The position numbers and the translations under genes are program-made. Below, piece by piece: positions 55,017-64,000 of a DNA stretch of 64,000 nt (its first letter is position 1; each line of letters starts with the position of its first letter). The DNA is from Pseudomonas fluorescens (GTDB lineage: Bacteria; Pseudomonadota; Gammaproteobacteria; Pseudomonadales; Pseudomonadaceae): assembly GCF_000967965.1 (NCBI RefSeq), contig NZ_LACC01000011.1, forward strand, positions 434,001-498,000, given 5' to 3'. Below the pieces are notes generated by a model. The model was given only the letters and a program-made list of their open reading frames with translations, searched no databases and was not told the origin of the DNA.

Positions 55017-55196
55017 TCAGCGGCGTTGCAGGAGGCCGTGCAGGGCCAGCACAGCTGGGATGCCCAGCCCCACCCAGCTCAACGAATCCCAAACACCATC
55101 CCCGAGCAACGCGGCAAACAACCCAGCCGCGCTGAGCATCGCGATGACGGTCGGGATGGCAAACACTTTCCAGAAGTTCGACTGCCGGGGCTTCAT
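55017..55196 (-). CDS. Small membrane protein of the siderophore locus
   Basis: 59 residues with two hydrophobic helices (VFAIPTVIAMLSAAGLFAAL and WVGLGIPAVLALHGLL) and short charged ends. Its ATG overlaps the stop of the PepSY gene by four bases, so it is translationally coupled to it. Similar small proteins follow PepSY iron-reductase-like genes in Pseudomonas siderophore loci. Function unknown. Confidence 0.72.
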   Translation of the reverse strand: MKPRQSNFWKVFAIPTVIAMLSAAGLFAALLGDGVWDSLSWVGLGIPAVLALHGLLQRR

Positions 55197-56323
55197 GCCA
55201 CGCTCTCCGCTTTTTCTAGCACCGGCCTGGCAACCTTGCGCCGCACCACCCACAGGTAGACTCCGCTGCCGAGCACGATGATGGTCAGCACATCCAGGGT
55301 CGCCCAGAGGATCTTCATCGGCATGCCGCCGTAGTCACCGAAGTGCAGTGGCTGCGACATGCCCATGGCGTCCATGTACCACGGTCGTTCGGCCACGGCG
55401 GTGACTTGCAGGGTGCTGGCGTCGATCAGTACCGGCGTCAGCAGGTGCGAAGTCAGGTGCGTGCTGCCTTTCATGAACACCGCGTAATGGTGCTCACTTG
55501 AAAAACGCGTGCCTGGGAAGGCGATGAAGTCCGGCTGCATGCCCGGCGCGACATCCTTGGCGATATCGAGCAAACGGGTCGCGGGCGCTCGTTGCGTCAG
55601 CGGTGGCGCATCGCGGTACGGCGCGACCATCGCGCTCAGGCTGTCGTTGCGCCAGGCGGCGATGATCAGGTCGGCGCAGGCACTGATCACACCTGTCACG
55701 CCGACCACCAAGGCCCAGGTCAGCGTCACCACGCCGATCAGGTTATGCAGGTCGAGCCAGCGCAGGCGGGTGGATTTGTCCTGACGCACGGTGGCGAATT
55801 TCAAGCGACGCGTGAACGGCAGGTACAGCACCGTGCCGGAAACGATCGCTACTACGAACAGAATCCCCATGAACGCCAGCAACAACTTGCCCGGCAGCCC
55901 GGCAAACATGTCCACGTGCAGGCGCAGCATGACCATCATGAAACCGCCGTTGGCCGATGGCGTCTCCAGCGCTTCGCCGGTACGGGCGTCGAGCATGAAG
56001 GTGTGGGACGAGTTCGGCTCCGTGCCCGCGGTCGCGGCCATGATGGTCAGCACCGCGTTGGGCTCATCGTCCTCAAAGCCAAAATACTGCATGACTTCAC
56101 CGGGGCGATGCTTCTCGGCGGCTTCCACCAACTGCTGCAAATTCAGGCGCGGGGTGTCTGCCGGCATTGCCTTCACTTCAGGCGCATCGCCCAGCAAGTG
56201 GTCGATCTCGTGGTGAAAGATCAACGGCAGGCCAGTCAGTGCCAGCAGCAACAGGAACACGGTACAAATCAGGCTGGTCCAGGTATGAGCAGCGGACCAG
56301 CGGCGAATTGTTTTACTTTTCAT
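55193..56323 (-). CDS. PepSY-associated TM protein, siderophore iron-release type
   Basis: 376 residues with four predicted membrane helices: about 15-35 (SLICTVFLLLLALTGLPLIF), 140-160, 185-210 and 345-365. PepSY domains lie between them in the periplasmic parts, and conserved histidines (HHEIDHLL, LRLHVDMF, DLHNLIG) are plausible haem or metal ligands. Such proteins (FoxB/FhuB-PiuB type) help reduce or release iron from siderophores. The start at 56323 lies after AAGG; upstream sequence is the receptor gene tail region. Downstream of fiuA in the same direction (72-bp gap). Confidence 0.83.
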   Translation of the reverse strand: MKSKTIRRWSAAHTWTSLICTVFLLLLALTGLPLIFHHEIDHLLGDAPEVKAMPADTPRLNLQQLVEAAEKHRPGEVMQYFGFEDDEPNAVLTIMAATAGTEPNSSHTFMLDARTGEALETPSANGGFMMVMLRLHVDMFAGLPGKLLLAFMGILFVVAIVSGTVLYLPFTRRLKFATVRQDKSTRLRWLDLHNLIGVVTLTWALVVGVTGVISACADLIIAAWRNDSLSAMVAPYRDAPPLTQRAPATRLLDIAKDVAPGMQPDFIAFPGTRFSSEHHYAVFMKGSTHLTSHLLTPVLIDASTLQVTAVAERPWYMDAMGMSQPLHFGDYGGMPMKILWATLDVLTIIVLGSGVYLWVVRRKVARPVLEKAESVA

Positions 56324-56395
56324 TTCATAGCCTTCAGAAAAACCAAAGCCGCCCACGAAGGACGGCCTGGTCATTGGGCGTGTCAGCTCAGAGCG

Positions 56396-58840
56396 TTACC
56401 ACTTGTAGGTTGCACTTGCGACGACACTGCGCTGGTCGCCGTAGTAGCAGTAGAAGCTGTCGCAAGTCGAGATGTAGTCCTTGTCGAACAGGTTGGTGGC
56501 GTTAACGGCCAGCGAAGCGCCTTTGAGGCTGTTGTCCAGGCGACCGAGGTCGTAGTGAACCACTGCGTCGAACACCGTGTAGGCGCCGGCCTTGCCCAGC
56601 AAGGTGTTGGCCTGGTCGCCATAGGTATTGCCGGTATAGCGCGCACCAGCACCGATGCCAAACCCATCCAGCACGCCGTTGTGCCAGGTGTAGTCGCCCC
56701 ACACCGACGCTTGCTGGTTTGGCATCAGTTGCAGGCGATTGCCCTTGTAGATGCCCTCTTGCACTTCGGATTTGGCCAGGGTGTAGGCGGCGGTGACCTT
56801 GAGGTTTTCGGTCACGTCGGAAACGGCTTCCAGTTCCAGGCCTTTGACTTTCACTTCGCCGGTCTGGCTGGTGACTGTCACATTGCCCACGTTGTTGGTG
56901 ACGGAAACGTTTTTCTGGGTCAGGTCATACACAGCCGCCGTCAGCAGGGTGTTGCTGCCCGGTGGCTGGTACTTGATCCCCAGTTCCCACTGCTTGCCTT
57001 CGGTCGGCTTGAACGACTCGGTCGGCGAGGCGACGGCATTGCTGGTCGGCTGGAACGATTCGGCGTAGGACAGGTAGGGCACGAAGCCCGAGTCGAACAC
57101 GTAGCTGATCGCCGCGTTGCCGCTGAAGTTCTTGTCGCGTTCAGTGTTGGTGGCATCGCCCTTGTTGAAGAACTTGGTACCGGTGTGGACCCAGTCTTCA
57201 CGGCCGCCGAGGGTCAGGCGCCATTGGTCGAGGGCCATCTGGTCCTGGATGTACAGGCCGGTCTGCTGGGTCTTCTGTTCGTAGTCATAGAAGGCTGTGG
57301 AGCGTGCCGGACGGGTGATCGGCAAGCCATAGACCGGGTCGTTGACATTGATGCCCGGCGCAGTGCCGAAGATCGAGAGGTAGTTGGTGGTGTTGCGTTG
57401 GTGGTCCAGGCCGATCAGCAGGGTGTGACTGACGTCGCCTGTGACGAAGTCGCCCTGGAAGTTGTTGTCCACGGCGAATTGGGCGATGTCTTCGTCGACA
57501 TTGGTGGTGCCACGGCCGGTGTTGCCTTGATCGTCGACGACAAACCCGAACTCGGCAAACTCAGGGTTGTAGCTGTTGACGGTCACGGCCTGGAACGACA
57601 GCTCCGACTTGGTGTAGCGCAGGTTCTGCCGGAACTGCCAGACATCGTTCAGGCGGTGTTCGAAGGCATAACCCAGCGCGTAGTAGGTGCGGTCGTAGAA
57701 GTCGTAGTTCGGATCACCCAGGTTCTTGTGGTGGGAGATATCGCCGAACGGCATGTCGATCTTGGTACCCTGGATCGGATAGAACTGACTGGTGATACCG
57801 GTATCGTCACGGGTGAATTGCGTGAGCAGGGTGAACCTGGTGTCGTCGTCGATGTTCCAGGTCAGGCTTGGTGCAATGTTGTAGCGCTTGTCATCGATGT
57901 GGTCGATGGGCGTGCCGCCGTCGCGCAGTACGCCGCTGAGGCTATACAGGAACTGGCCTTCGTCGTCGATTTTGCCGGTGCTGGCGAAGTTGATCTGACG
58001 ATGATTGTCGCTGCCGTATTGCAGTTGGATCTCGCTGCTGGCTTCAGCGCTTGGGCGGCGGCTGACCATGTCCAGCAGGCCGCCCGGCGGTGTCTGGCCG
58101 TACACCGAGGAGGCCGGTCCGCGAAGCAGCGCCAGGCGGTCGAGGTTCCAGGTTTCCTGTTTCGGGTTGGAGTACACGCCTTTTGGCAGTGGCAGGCCGT
58201 CGAGGAATTGAGTCGGCTCGAAACCCCGCACGCGCAACCAGTCGGCGCGGGTGTCGCTGCCGAAGCTGCTGGAGGTGATGCCCGGCAAGTAGCGCACGGC
58301 ATCGTCGAGGGTGTGCGCGTTGCGGTCGTCCATCTGCTCACGAGTGACGACCGAAATCGAACGCGGCGCCTCGACCAGGGCGGTGTCGGTCTTGGTGCCG
58401 GCGGCGGTGCGCTTGGCCAGGTAGCCCTGTACCGGGCCCCAGGCGCTTTCAGTGTCTTGCACGCCGATCACGCTGGTCGCCGGCAGGTCCATCACACCCT
58501 CGGGCACGGCCACCAGGGTGTAGGTGCCTACACTGCTCTGCTCCAGTTGCAGGCCGGTGCCACGCAGAGCTTCGCGCAGGGCGCCGGCTGCGTCGAACTG
58601 GCCTTTGACCGGCGCCGAGGTCTTGCCCGCCGCCAGGGACGGATTCAGCGAGAGTGCCAAACCGGCCTGGCTGGCGATCTGGTTCAGGGTGTTGGTCAGT
58701 GGCGCAGCCGGCAGGTTGTAGGCGCGGACGCTGGATGCTTGTTCAGCGGCGACCAGTTGGCTGCTGGCCAACGGGGTGCAAAGGGCAATGGCGACCGTCA
58801 GCAAACTGCGGCGCAACAGGGAGTCTAGCGAACGAGGCAT
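56396..58840 (-). CDS. fiuA: TonB-dependent ferrichrome-type siderophore receptor
   Basis: 814 residues, outer membrane. Signal peptide about 1-33. Secretin/TonB N-terminal signalling domain about 38-95 (VRAYNLPAAPLTNTLNQIAS), used to signal to FiuR. Plug with PPGGLLDMVSRRPS, then the 22-strand barrel ending in VVASATYKW, an aromatic-terminated final strand with a nearby cysteine pair (STCDSFYCYYG). AGGAG precedes the ATG at 58840. The signalling domain plus adjacent fiuI-fiuR marks a cell-surface signalling system. The ferrichrome assignment rests on synteny with PA0470-0472 and overall likeness. Confidence 0.82.
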   Translation of the reverse strand: MPRSLDSLLRRSLLTVAIALCTPLASSQLVAAEQASSVRAYNLPAAPLTNTLNQIASQAGLALSLNPSLAAGKTSAPVKGQFDAAGALREALRGTGLQLEQSSVGTYTLVAVPEGVMDLPATSVIGVQDTESAWGPVQGYLAKRTAAGTKTDTALVEAPRSISVVTREQMDDRNAHTLDDAVRYLPGITSSSFGSDTRADWLRVRGFEPTQFLDGLPLPKGVYSNPKQETWNLDRLALLRGPASSVYGQTPPGGLLDMVSRRPSAEASSEIQLQYGSDNHRQINFASTGKIDDEGQFLYSLSGVLRDGGTPIDHIDDKRYNIAPSLTWNIDDDTRFTLLTQFTRDDTGITSQFYPIQGTKIDMPFGDISHHKNLGDPNYDFYDRTYYALGYAFEHRLNDVWQFRQNLRYTKSELSFQAVTVNSYNPEFAEFGFVVDDQGNTGRGTTNVDEDIAQFAVDNNFQGDFVTGDVSHTLLIGLDHQRNTTNYLSIFGTAPGINVNDPVYGLPITRPARSTAFYDYEQKTQQTGLYIQDQMALDQWRLTLGGREDWVHTGTKFFNKGDATNTERDKNFSGNAAISYVFDSGFVPYLSYAESFQPTSNAVASPTESFKPTEGKQWELGIKYQPPGSNTLLTAAVYDLTQKNVSVTNNVGNVTVTSQTGEVKVKGLELEAVSDVTENLKVTAAYTLAKSEVQEGIYKGNRLQLMPNQQASVWGDYTWHNGVLDGFGIGAGARYTGNTYGDQANTLLGKAGAYTVFDAVVHYDLGRLDNSLKGASLAVNATNLFDKDYISTCDSFYCYYGDQRSVVASATYKW

Positions 58841-58975
58841 ACAGCGGCTCCTGAATGGAAACATTTCTCAATTGCCTATGTGCCGAACGAAAATCAAAAA
58901 GTGATAGGGCTGGATGAAAATAATTTCGATTCAGTAATTCAATTGGCATCGAGGAACTTCAGGCATGCGCATTTA

Positions 58976-59108
58976 GTGGCGAGGGGGCTTGTCGGATCGC
59001 CGCACCGTCCCGTCCGGCTGCGAAGCAGTCGTAAAATCAGCCAAAGCGGTTTAACTGGAAAATGCGGGGCCGCTTCGCGACCCAGCGGGAGCAAGCTCCC
59101 TCGCCACA
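58976..59108. repeat. REP doublet, family B
   Basis: GTGGCGAGGGGGCTTGTCGG and a more diverged inverted partner (AGCGGGAGCAAGCTCCCTCG), between fiuR and fiuA. The remaining gap 58841-58975 is AT-rich and contains GAAATTATTTTCAT-like sequence that may include a weak Fur site. Confidence 0.8.
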
Positions 59109-59125
59109 AGGAGCTATGTGCGGGT

Positions 59126-60100
59126 TCAGGGCTTGGTATCGGCCTTGGCCACGACCTTTACCCACCATGGCGTGTGCTGTTCGATCTGCACCGGCAGGGT
59201 TGGCAGCAGGGCGTTGAGTGCCAGGTCGGTGTCGCGCAGCGGGAAGCTGCCAGTGATGCGCAGGTCGGCCACTTCCGGTGCGACCCCGACGTATCCGTTT
59301 CGATAGCGGCCGATTTCATGCACCAGATCTTCCAGCCGCGTGTTGTCCACCACCAGCATGCCGCGGGTCCAGGCATCTGCGCCGAGGCTGACGGCCAGAA
59401 CCGGGCCCAGGCCGTTGTTGCGGATCAGCACCTGTTGGCCTTCGCGCAGAATCTGTTCGTCAGGGTTGGACTCAGGGTGAACCGCCACCGCCGACTGCAA
59501 TACGCTCAAGCGCGTTCCATCTTCCTCGCGCTTGACCAGAAACCGCGTACCCAGCGTGCGCATGCTGCCTTCGCGGGTTTCGACGATGAACGGCCGGGGA
59601 TCGCCATGGCCGGTTTCAACCAGAATTTCGCCTTCCTGCAGCACGATGCGCCGCTGCTTTTCATCGAAACGCACATCCAGCGCGCTGTGGGTGTTGAGAT
59701 GGACCAGCGTGCCGTCAGCCAGGCGCAGGGTGCGCTGCTCGCCAACGGCGGTGCGCTGGTCGGCCAGCCAATAGTCGATCGGCAGGTAACGATCCCCGGC
59801 GAACAGGGCCAGGCCGATCACTGCAACGATGCTGGCGACACCGTTACCAAGCTTGCGCACTCGCCGGCGAATACCTTCGCGCGATTGCAGCAAGGCCGTG
59901 CGGGCCGGGCCGCTGGCCACGCTGAAATGCTGGTCGAGCATACCCAGCTGGCGCCAGGCGCGGGCGTGCTCTTCGTGGGCCGCGTGCCACTTGGCGAATT
60001 CTTCGCGCTCTACCGGGTTGGCGGAGTCCATGGACAACTGCCAGGCAATCGCCGCGTCCAGCACGCTGGCCGATACCGGTTTGGAACTGACCGGGTTCAT
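59126..60100 (-). CDS. fiuR: FecR-type anti-sigma/signal transducer
   Basis: 324 residues, inner membrane with one segment near residues 84-103. The cytoplasmic N terminus binds the sigma factor (AIAWQLSMDSANPVEREEF, WHAAHEEHARAWRQL). The periplasmic FecR domain (about 120-225; RTLRLADGTLVHLNTHSALD) and a C-terminal STN-like part receive the signal from FiuA. Its ATG overlaps the fiuI stop by four bases. Confidence 0.85.
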   Translation of the reverse strand: MNPVSSKPVSASVLDAAIAWQLSMDSANPVEREEFAKWHAAHEEHARAWRQLGMLDQHFSVASGPARTALLQSREGIRRRVRKLGNGVASIVAVIGLALFAGDRYLPIDYWLADQRTAVGEQRTLRLADGTLVHLNTHSALDVRFDEKQRRIVLQEGEILVETGHGDPRPFIVETREGSMRTLGTRFLVKREEDGTRLSVLQSAVAVHPESNPDEQILREGQQVLIRNNGLGPVLAVSLGADAWTRGMLVVDNTRLEDLVHEIGRYRNGYVGVAPEVADLRITGSFPLRDTDLALNALLPTLPVQIEQHTPWWVKVVAKADTKP

Positions 60101-60615
60101 GTCGGCTCACCATACAGCGCGATATAGCACTGGCGGATGCCTTGGGCCAGGTACTGGCGCACCCGCGGCACCGAAACCCCCAGGCGCTCGGCGATGTCTG
60201 CGTGGCCGAGGCCGTCGAGACGGTTGTAGAGGAACGCCGCCCGGGCCTTGCTGGAAAGCTTGCCGAGCAAACGGTCGATGTTTTTCAGGTCTTCGAGGAT
60301 CATTTGCTGTTCTTCCGCCGACGGTTGCTCGGCTTCGGGAATCAGCATCAGCTCGGTGAGGTAAGCCTGTTCCAGCGCGGCGCGACGGAAATAATCGAAC
60401 AGCAGGCCCTTGGCGATCGCCACCAGAAACGCCCGCGGCTCGCGCGGGACCTTCAGTTCCTCACGGCCCAGCAAACGCACGAAAGTGTCCTGGCTCAGGT
60501 CTTCGGCCCGCTGCGGGCAGGCGACGTTGCGTCGAAGCCAGGCCAATAGCCAACCGCGATGGTCGCGATATAACGCACCGACGAGCTCACTTTGAGGGCT
60601 TGGAACTGACGACAC
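60097..60615 (-). CDS. fiuI: ECF sigma factor of the siderophore system
   Basis: 172 residues, FecI-like. Region 2 about 12-80 (LYRDHRGWLLAWLRRNVACP, AEDLSQDTFVRLL). Region 4 about 105-165 (LSSKARAAFLYNRLDGLGHADIAERLGVSVPRV in part). Expected to transcribe fiuA when FiuA binds its siderophore. Upstream, 60641-60657 has an AT-rich stretch (AACTAACGAGAATAGTT) that may be part of a Fur site. Confidence 0.87.
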   Translation of the reverse strand: MSSVPSPQSELVGALYRDHRGWLLAWLRRNVACPQRAEDLSQDTFVRLLGREELKVPREPRAFLVAIAKGLLFDYFRRAALEQAYLTELMLIPEAEQPSAEEQQMILEDLKNIDRLLGKLSSKARAAFLYNRLDGLGHADIAERLGVSVPRVRQYLAQGIRQCYIALYGEPT

Positions 60616-60636
60616 GCCGCATCACCGATTGGGAAA

Positions 60637-60658
60637 TATTAACTAACGAGAATAGTTC
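60637..60658. promoter_or_regulatory. Weak candidate Fur box upstream of fiuI
   Basis: The minus strand reads AACTATTCTCGTTAGTTAAT, which shares the ATTCTC-TTA part of Pseudomonas Fur sites but is imperfect. Iron control of fiuI is expected for this system. Confidence 0.3.
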
Positions 60659-60725
60659 GCGATTGTGGCAGAGGCGAGGGAGGTAAGCAATTGGCGTTGG
60701 TCGGGTGGGAACTTGGCGACGGCCC

Positions 60726-60755
60726 CTGTAGGCGCGAGCAGGCTCGCTCCTACAG
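60726..60755. repeat. Collapsed REP palindrome, family A
   Basis: CTGTAGGCGCGAGC and GCTCGCTCCTACAG flank a two-base centre; same compact form as at 31592-31619. It lies just after the exonuclease gene. Confidence 0.75.
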
Positions 60756-60769
60756 TGATTGCTTATAGG

Positions 60770-61477
60770 TCAGAAGGACGGCGCCTGCTGCCGGCGCTTC
60801 CACTGATTCAAGCGCTGTTGCAGATTCAACGGGCTATGAATCTGTTGCTGTCGCGCACGGCTGAACAGGATCAGGATCAGTTCGGCGGTGGCCAGGGCAT
60901 CGGCGCTGGCGTGGTGGCGCTCGAAGACTTCGAGCTTGAACCAGTCGATCCAATCGTCCAGCCCGGCCTCGCGAATGTGCGCCTGGGGGCATAGCAGCGG
61001 CGCAATGTCCGCCACATCCAGAAACGGATGCTGCAATTTGAAACCCAGGTGATCTTTCAATGCACGGCCGAGCATGTGCTGGTCAAACGGCGCGTGAAAG
61101 GCCAGCACCGGACTGTCCCCGATGTACTCCATCAGGTCGAGCAATGCTTCTGTCGGTTCGCTGCCCGCCGCAATGGCGCTGGGGCCAATGCCATGGATCA
61201 GCACGCTGGGGCCGAGTTTCACTTGCGGATATTGCAGGGTGCGTTCGAACTGCTGGCGAAAGTCGATGGCCCCGTCCTCGATCACCACCGCGCCGATGGA
61301 CAACACGTGGTCCTTGCTCAGGTTCAAGCCGGTGGTTTCCAGGTCGAGCACCACCCAGCGTTGCTCGCGCAGGCTGCACTGCGCCAGGTCGGCAGCCGTC
61401 GGTAATTGCTCCAGTCGATGTTGCAAGTGAGCTGGGAGGGTGGGGCTCGGCGGACGCAGCCACGAAAACAGGCTCAT
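60770..61477 (-). CDS. DnaQ-like 3'-5' exonuclease
   Basis: 235 residues, DEDDh exonuclease fold. Exo I VVLDLETTGLNL has Asp45 and Glu47, Exo II is in VLAFHAPFDQHML, and Exo III is HHASADALATAEL. It resembles the stand-alone proofreading-type exonucleases rather than the polymerase III epsilon subunit proper, which has a C-terminal polymerase-binding segment. Its ATG overlaps the stop of the next gene upstream by four bases, so the two are co-translated, a pairing common in Pseudomonas. Confidence 0.85.
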   Translation of the reverse strand: MSLFSWLRPPSPTLPAHLQHRLEQLPTAADLAQCSLREQRWVVLDLETTGLNLSKDHVLSIGAVVIEDGAIDFRQQFERTLQYPQVKLGPSVLIHGIGPSAIAAGSEPTEALLDLMEYIGDSPVLAFHAPFDQHMLGRALKDHLGFKLQHPFLDVADIAPLLCPQAHIREAGLDDWIDWFKLEVFERHHASADALATAELILILFSRARQQQIHSPLNLQQRLNQWKRRQQAPSF

Positions 61478-63459
61478 AACTGATACCGCAAGGCCAGGCT
61501 GCTTTGCAGGCGTTGTGCCTGGCGCAGGGACTCACGCAGGATGCGTCGGTCCAGATGATTGAGGCTGTCGGGATCGACCCGATTCGAATAGGGAAAATTC
61601 TCCCGGGTCTGTAGTTGGTGCTGCTGCATGCGGGTCTGCTGGATGAAGTGATAGGCCTCTTCGTACGCGGCGCCGTCCAGGGGATCGATGACCTCCTTGT
61701 CGACCAACTGGCGAAAACGCTCCAGCGTGTTGTTCGCTTCGATACCGTGGACCAGGGCCAGTAACCGGGCGCCGTCGACAAAGGGTGCCAGGCCCTGGAT
61801 CTTCAGGTCCAGGGTGGCCTTCTCGCCATTTTTGCGCGCCAGCACGAACTCGCGGAAACGCCCTACGGGCGGGCGATTGCGCAGCGCATTCTCGGCCATC
61901 ATGCGCTGGAACAAACGGTTGTCGCCGACCTGATCGAGAATGCCCCGACGCAACTGCTCGCAGCCTTGCTCGCTGCCCCAGACCACGCGTAAATCGAAAT
62001 AGATGCTCGAGCCCAGCAGGTTCTCCGGGGTTGCCTCGCGGATAAACGCCGCAAAGCGCCGCGCCCATTCGGCCCGGGACAGGCACAGCTCGGGGTTGCC
62101 GGCCATGATATTGCCCTTGCACAAAGTGAAGCCGCACAGCGCCAGGCTCTGGTTGATCTGCTGGGCGATGGGCAACAGCTTGCCGCGAATCTCGGCGGCA
62201 TGGGCCGCATCCCTGGCTTCGAACAGAATGCCGTTGTCCTGATCGGTGTGCAGGGTCTGCTCGCGCCGGCCTTCACTGCCGAAACACAGCCAGCTGAACG
62301 GCACGCCGGGGTCGCCTTTTTCGGCGAGGGTCAGTTCGATCACCCGGCACACGGTGTGGTCGTTGAGCAAGGTGATGATGTGGGTGATCTGCGTCGAAGA
62401 CGCGCCGTGGGCCAGCATGCGCTCGACCAGTTGACCGATTTCGCCCCGCAGCGCCACCAGGTTTTCCACTTTCTGGGCATTGCGGATAGTGCGCGCCAGG
62501 TGCACCAGGTCGACCCGTTGCAGGGAAAACAGGTCGCGCTCGGAAACCACGCCGCACAAGCGCTGGTCCTTGACCAGGCAGACGTGGGCGATGTGACGCT
62601 CAGTCATGGCAATCGCCGCGTCGAAAGCACTGTGATCCGGCGACAGGAAAAACGGTGCCCGGGTCATGTGTCCTTCGATGGCCTCGTTGAAATCACTGCT
62701 GCCGTTGGCCACGGTCTGGCGCAGGTCGCGCAGGGTGAAAATCCCCAGTGGCGCCTTGAGTTCATCGACCACCACGATGCTGCCGACTTGCTGTTCATGC
62801 ATCAACGTCACGGCTTCGCGCAACGGCGTCTGCGGGCTGCACGTTACCGGGTGGCGCATGGCCAATTCGCCCAGTCGGGTATTGAGCGAATATTGGGTGC
62901 CCAGGGTTTCCACGGCTTTTTGCTGCACTTGCTGGTTGACCTGATCCAGCAGGCTGCTGACGCAGCGCAGGGCGAAGTTGCGGAAGGTGTCCGATAGCGA
63001 AAACAGGCGGATGAATGCCGGTTTGTTCAGTTGCAGGCAGAAGGTGTCTTCGCCGGCCAGGTGCTCGGTGCGGGTCGCCCGTTCGCCCAGTAACGCTGCG
63101 AGGGGAAAACATTCGCCAGTGGTGATTTCGAAGACGGTTTCGGTGCCACCGTTTGCCGTATGTGGACGCTCACCCACGACTCGGCCTTGCTTGACGATAT
63201 AGAAGTGCTCGACCGGGCCGTCGGCGGGTTTGATGATGCTCTCGCCGGGGGCGTAAAAACGCAGCTGACATTGCTCGACCAGATACGCCAGGTGAGCGTG
63301 TTCCATCTGGTTGAAGGGCGGGAAACGCTGAAGGAATTGCAACGTACCCTGGATGTTCTGCAACACCGCGGTTTTCCCTGCCTGTGTGAAGGCGTCCGCT
63401 TTACTCATAACCATTACCGCAGTCTTTTTTGAATTGTTGTAGTCGGATGACCCGGACAT
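61474..63459 (-). CDS. Cyclic-nucleotide-binding / CBS / DUF294 nucleotidyltransferase-like protein
   Basis: 661 residues. CNMP-binding domain about 40-160 (FYAPGESIIKPADGPVEHFY, GECFPLAALLG). Two CBS domains, about 195-255 and 265-320. Nucleotidyltransferase-like core about 370-510 with GSEGRREQTLHTDQDNG (394-410), whose DxD provides metal ligands. C-terminal DUF294 helical region about 515-655. The layout suggests a regulatory nucleotidyltransferase, like GlnD-related proteins, but the target is unknown. The ATG at 63459 has AGGGG upstream; starts at 63414 or 63408 are possible. Coupled to the downstream exonuclease gene. Confidence 0.85.
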   Translation of the reverse strand: MSGSSDYNNSKKTAVMVMSKADAFTQAGKTAVLQNIQGTLQFLQRFPPFNQMEHAHLAYLVEQCQLRFYAPGESIIKPADGPVEHFYIVKQGRVVGERPHTANGGTETVFEITTGECFPLAALLGERATRTEHLAGEDTFCLQLNKPAFIRLFSLSDTFRNFALRCVSSLLDQVNQQVQQKAVETLGTQYSLNTRLGELAMRHPVTCSPQTPLREAVTLMHEQQVGSIVVVDELKAPLGIFTLRDLRQTVANGSSDFNEAIEGHMTRAPFFLSPDHSAFDAAIAMTERHIAHVCLVKDQRLCGVVSERDLFSLQRVDLVHLARTIRNAQKVENLVALRGEIGQLVERMLAHGASSTQITHIITLLNDHTVCRVIELTLAEKGDPGVPFSWLCFGSEGRREQTLHTDQDNGILFEARDAAHAAEIRGKLLPIAQQINQSLALCGFTLCKGNIMAGNPELCLSRAEWARRFAAFIREATPENLLGSSIYFDLRVVWGSEQGCEQLRRGILDQVGDNRLFQRMMAENALRNRPPVGRFREFVLARKNGEKATLDLKIQGLAPFVDGARLLALVHGIEANNTLERFRQLVDKEVIDPLDGAAYEEAYHFIQQTRMQQHQLQTRENFPYSNRVDPDSLNHLDRRILRESLRQAQRLQSSLALRYQL

Positions 63460-63667
63460 GGTCGACCCCTGTGGCCGGGGTGCCCATTGGACGTAAGTCT
63501 AGGTAGGCAGTTCGCACCCTGAAGTGTCGGAAGAAGCCTACGCAAGTGTGCGAAAAACCTCACGGCTCCCCTATTGGAAAATCATCCGACAGAGTGCACA
63601 TTGATGGTCTGCTTAGCGATGTCTCACAACTGTGCTAGGGAATTGAATTGAACATGTAGAGAAAGCC

Positions 63668-64000
63668 ATGTCCGACCACGATATTTTGAGCGACGCCGAG
63701 CGCGAAGCACTGAGTGCCGTCATGCAGGAACCTGACCTGCCACCGCAACGGGTGCTGATCGTCGACGACGATAAAGACGCCCGGGAGCTGCTGTCAGAGA
63801 TCCTCGCGCTGGACGGTATTCGTTGCATGACGGCGGCCAGTGGCGAAGCGGCACTCAAGATGCTGGAAGAGAAACCTTCGATCGGACTGGTGATTACCGA
63901 CCTGCGCATGGGCCACATCGATGGGCTGGACCTGATCCGACAGGTGCGCGAGTCGGTACGGGCGGCGTTGCCGGTCATCATCGTCTCGGGCGATGCCGAC
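63668..64000 (+). CDS. Response regulator, N-terminal part (gene runs off the right edge)
   Basis: 111 codons present. After about 25 non-conserved residues comes a CheY-like receiver: acidic Asp33-Asp35 (VLIVDDDKDA), phospho-Asp78 (LVITDLRMGHIDG) and the PVIIVSGDAD strand with the conserved Ser. The output domain is outside the window. AGAGAAAG precedes the ATG. Divergent from the CNMP/CBS gene, with a 208-bp gap in which nothing else was recognised. Confidence 0.85.
   Translation, partial: MSDHDILSDAEREALSAVMQEPDLPPQRVLIVDDDKDARELLSEILALDGIRCMTAASGEAALKMLEEKPSIGLVITDLRMGHIDGLDLIRQVRESVRAALPVIIVSGDAD

Noticed and set aside
55592..58828. Plus-strand open frame of 1078 codons
   Set aside because: Antisense shadow of the PepSY and fiuA genes, crossing both.

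Overview
The window reads as chromosomal DNA of a fluorescent Pseudomonas (P. fluorescens group). Gene content and order follow the quaternary-amine catabolic locus known from P. aeruginosa PAO1 (about PA5372-PA5421), coding sequence is GC-rich, and the gaps hold many REP doublets typical of this group. No rRNA, tRNA, transposase, integrase or CRISPR array was seen. All homology and synteny statements come from recognition of the sequences, not from a search.

Region 1 (1-10.6 kb), choline uptake and oxidation: 5' end of betB, betI, the BCCT transporter betT, the choline ABC transporter cbcXWV, L-serine dehydratase sdaB and the master activator gbdR. Region 2 (10.7-17.1 kb), carnitine: a candidate small RNA, then an operon on the minus strand (caiX-cdhC-cdhA-cdhB) that ends with a gamma-butyrobetaine dioxygenase, and the divergent activator cdhR. 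Region 3 (17.2-18.6 kb) holds small unrelated genes, including an orphan HTH antitoxin-like gene.

Region 4 (18.8-26.6 kb), dimethylglycine: a dipeptidase-fold protein lacking canonical metal ligands, a DUF5943-like protein, dgcA, dgcB and a dedicated ETF pair. Region 5 (26.9-34.6 kb): a two-DTG aspartic-protease-like exported protein, a 570-bp non-coding tandem repeat carrying four perfect DnaA boxes, the divergent pair gbcA/gbcB (glycine betaine monooxygenase), an SDR, ltaE and a TraX-family gene. Region 6 (34.9-44.1 kb): glyA, soxBDAG, purU and fdhA. Together the genes convert carnitine or choline to glycine betaine, dimethylglycine, sarcosine, glycine, serine and pyruvate, and dispose of the released formaldehyde and one-carbon units.

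Region 7 (44.1-48.7 kb) is accessory: two orphan RHS-core genes with unrelated C-terminal tips (one ADP-ribosyltransferase-like, one broken by a one-base frameshift), enclosing a DUF2780 gene, a PlsC-type acyltransferase and a retropepsin-like gene. Region 8 (48.8-60.6 kb) resembles PAO1 PA0463-PA0473: creBCD, a GST, an ExuT-type MFS carrier and a ferrichrome-type fiuI-fiuR-fiuA system with a PepSY protein. The right end has a DnaQ-like exonuclease, a CNMP/CBS/DUF294 protein and the start of a response regulator.

Regulatory structure read directly: a perfect 20-bp palindrome between betI and betT, 20/21-bp-period direct repeats sharing a GCGAC/ACGAC core in the cbcX, caiX-cdhR and gbcA-gbcB intergenic regions, several intrinsic terminators, and about 20 REP elements of two families, one nested inside another.
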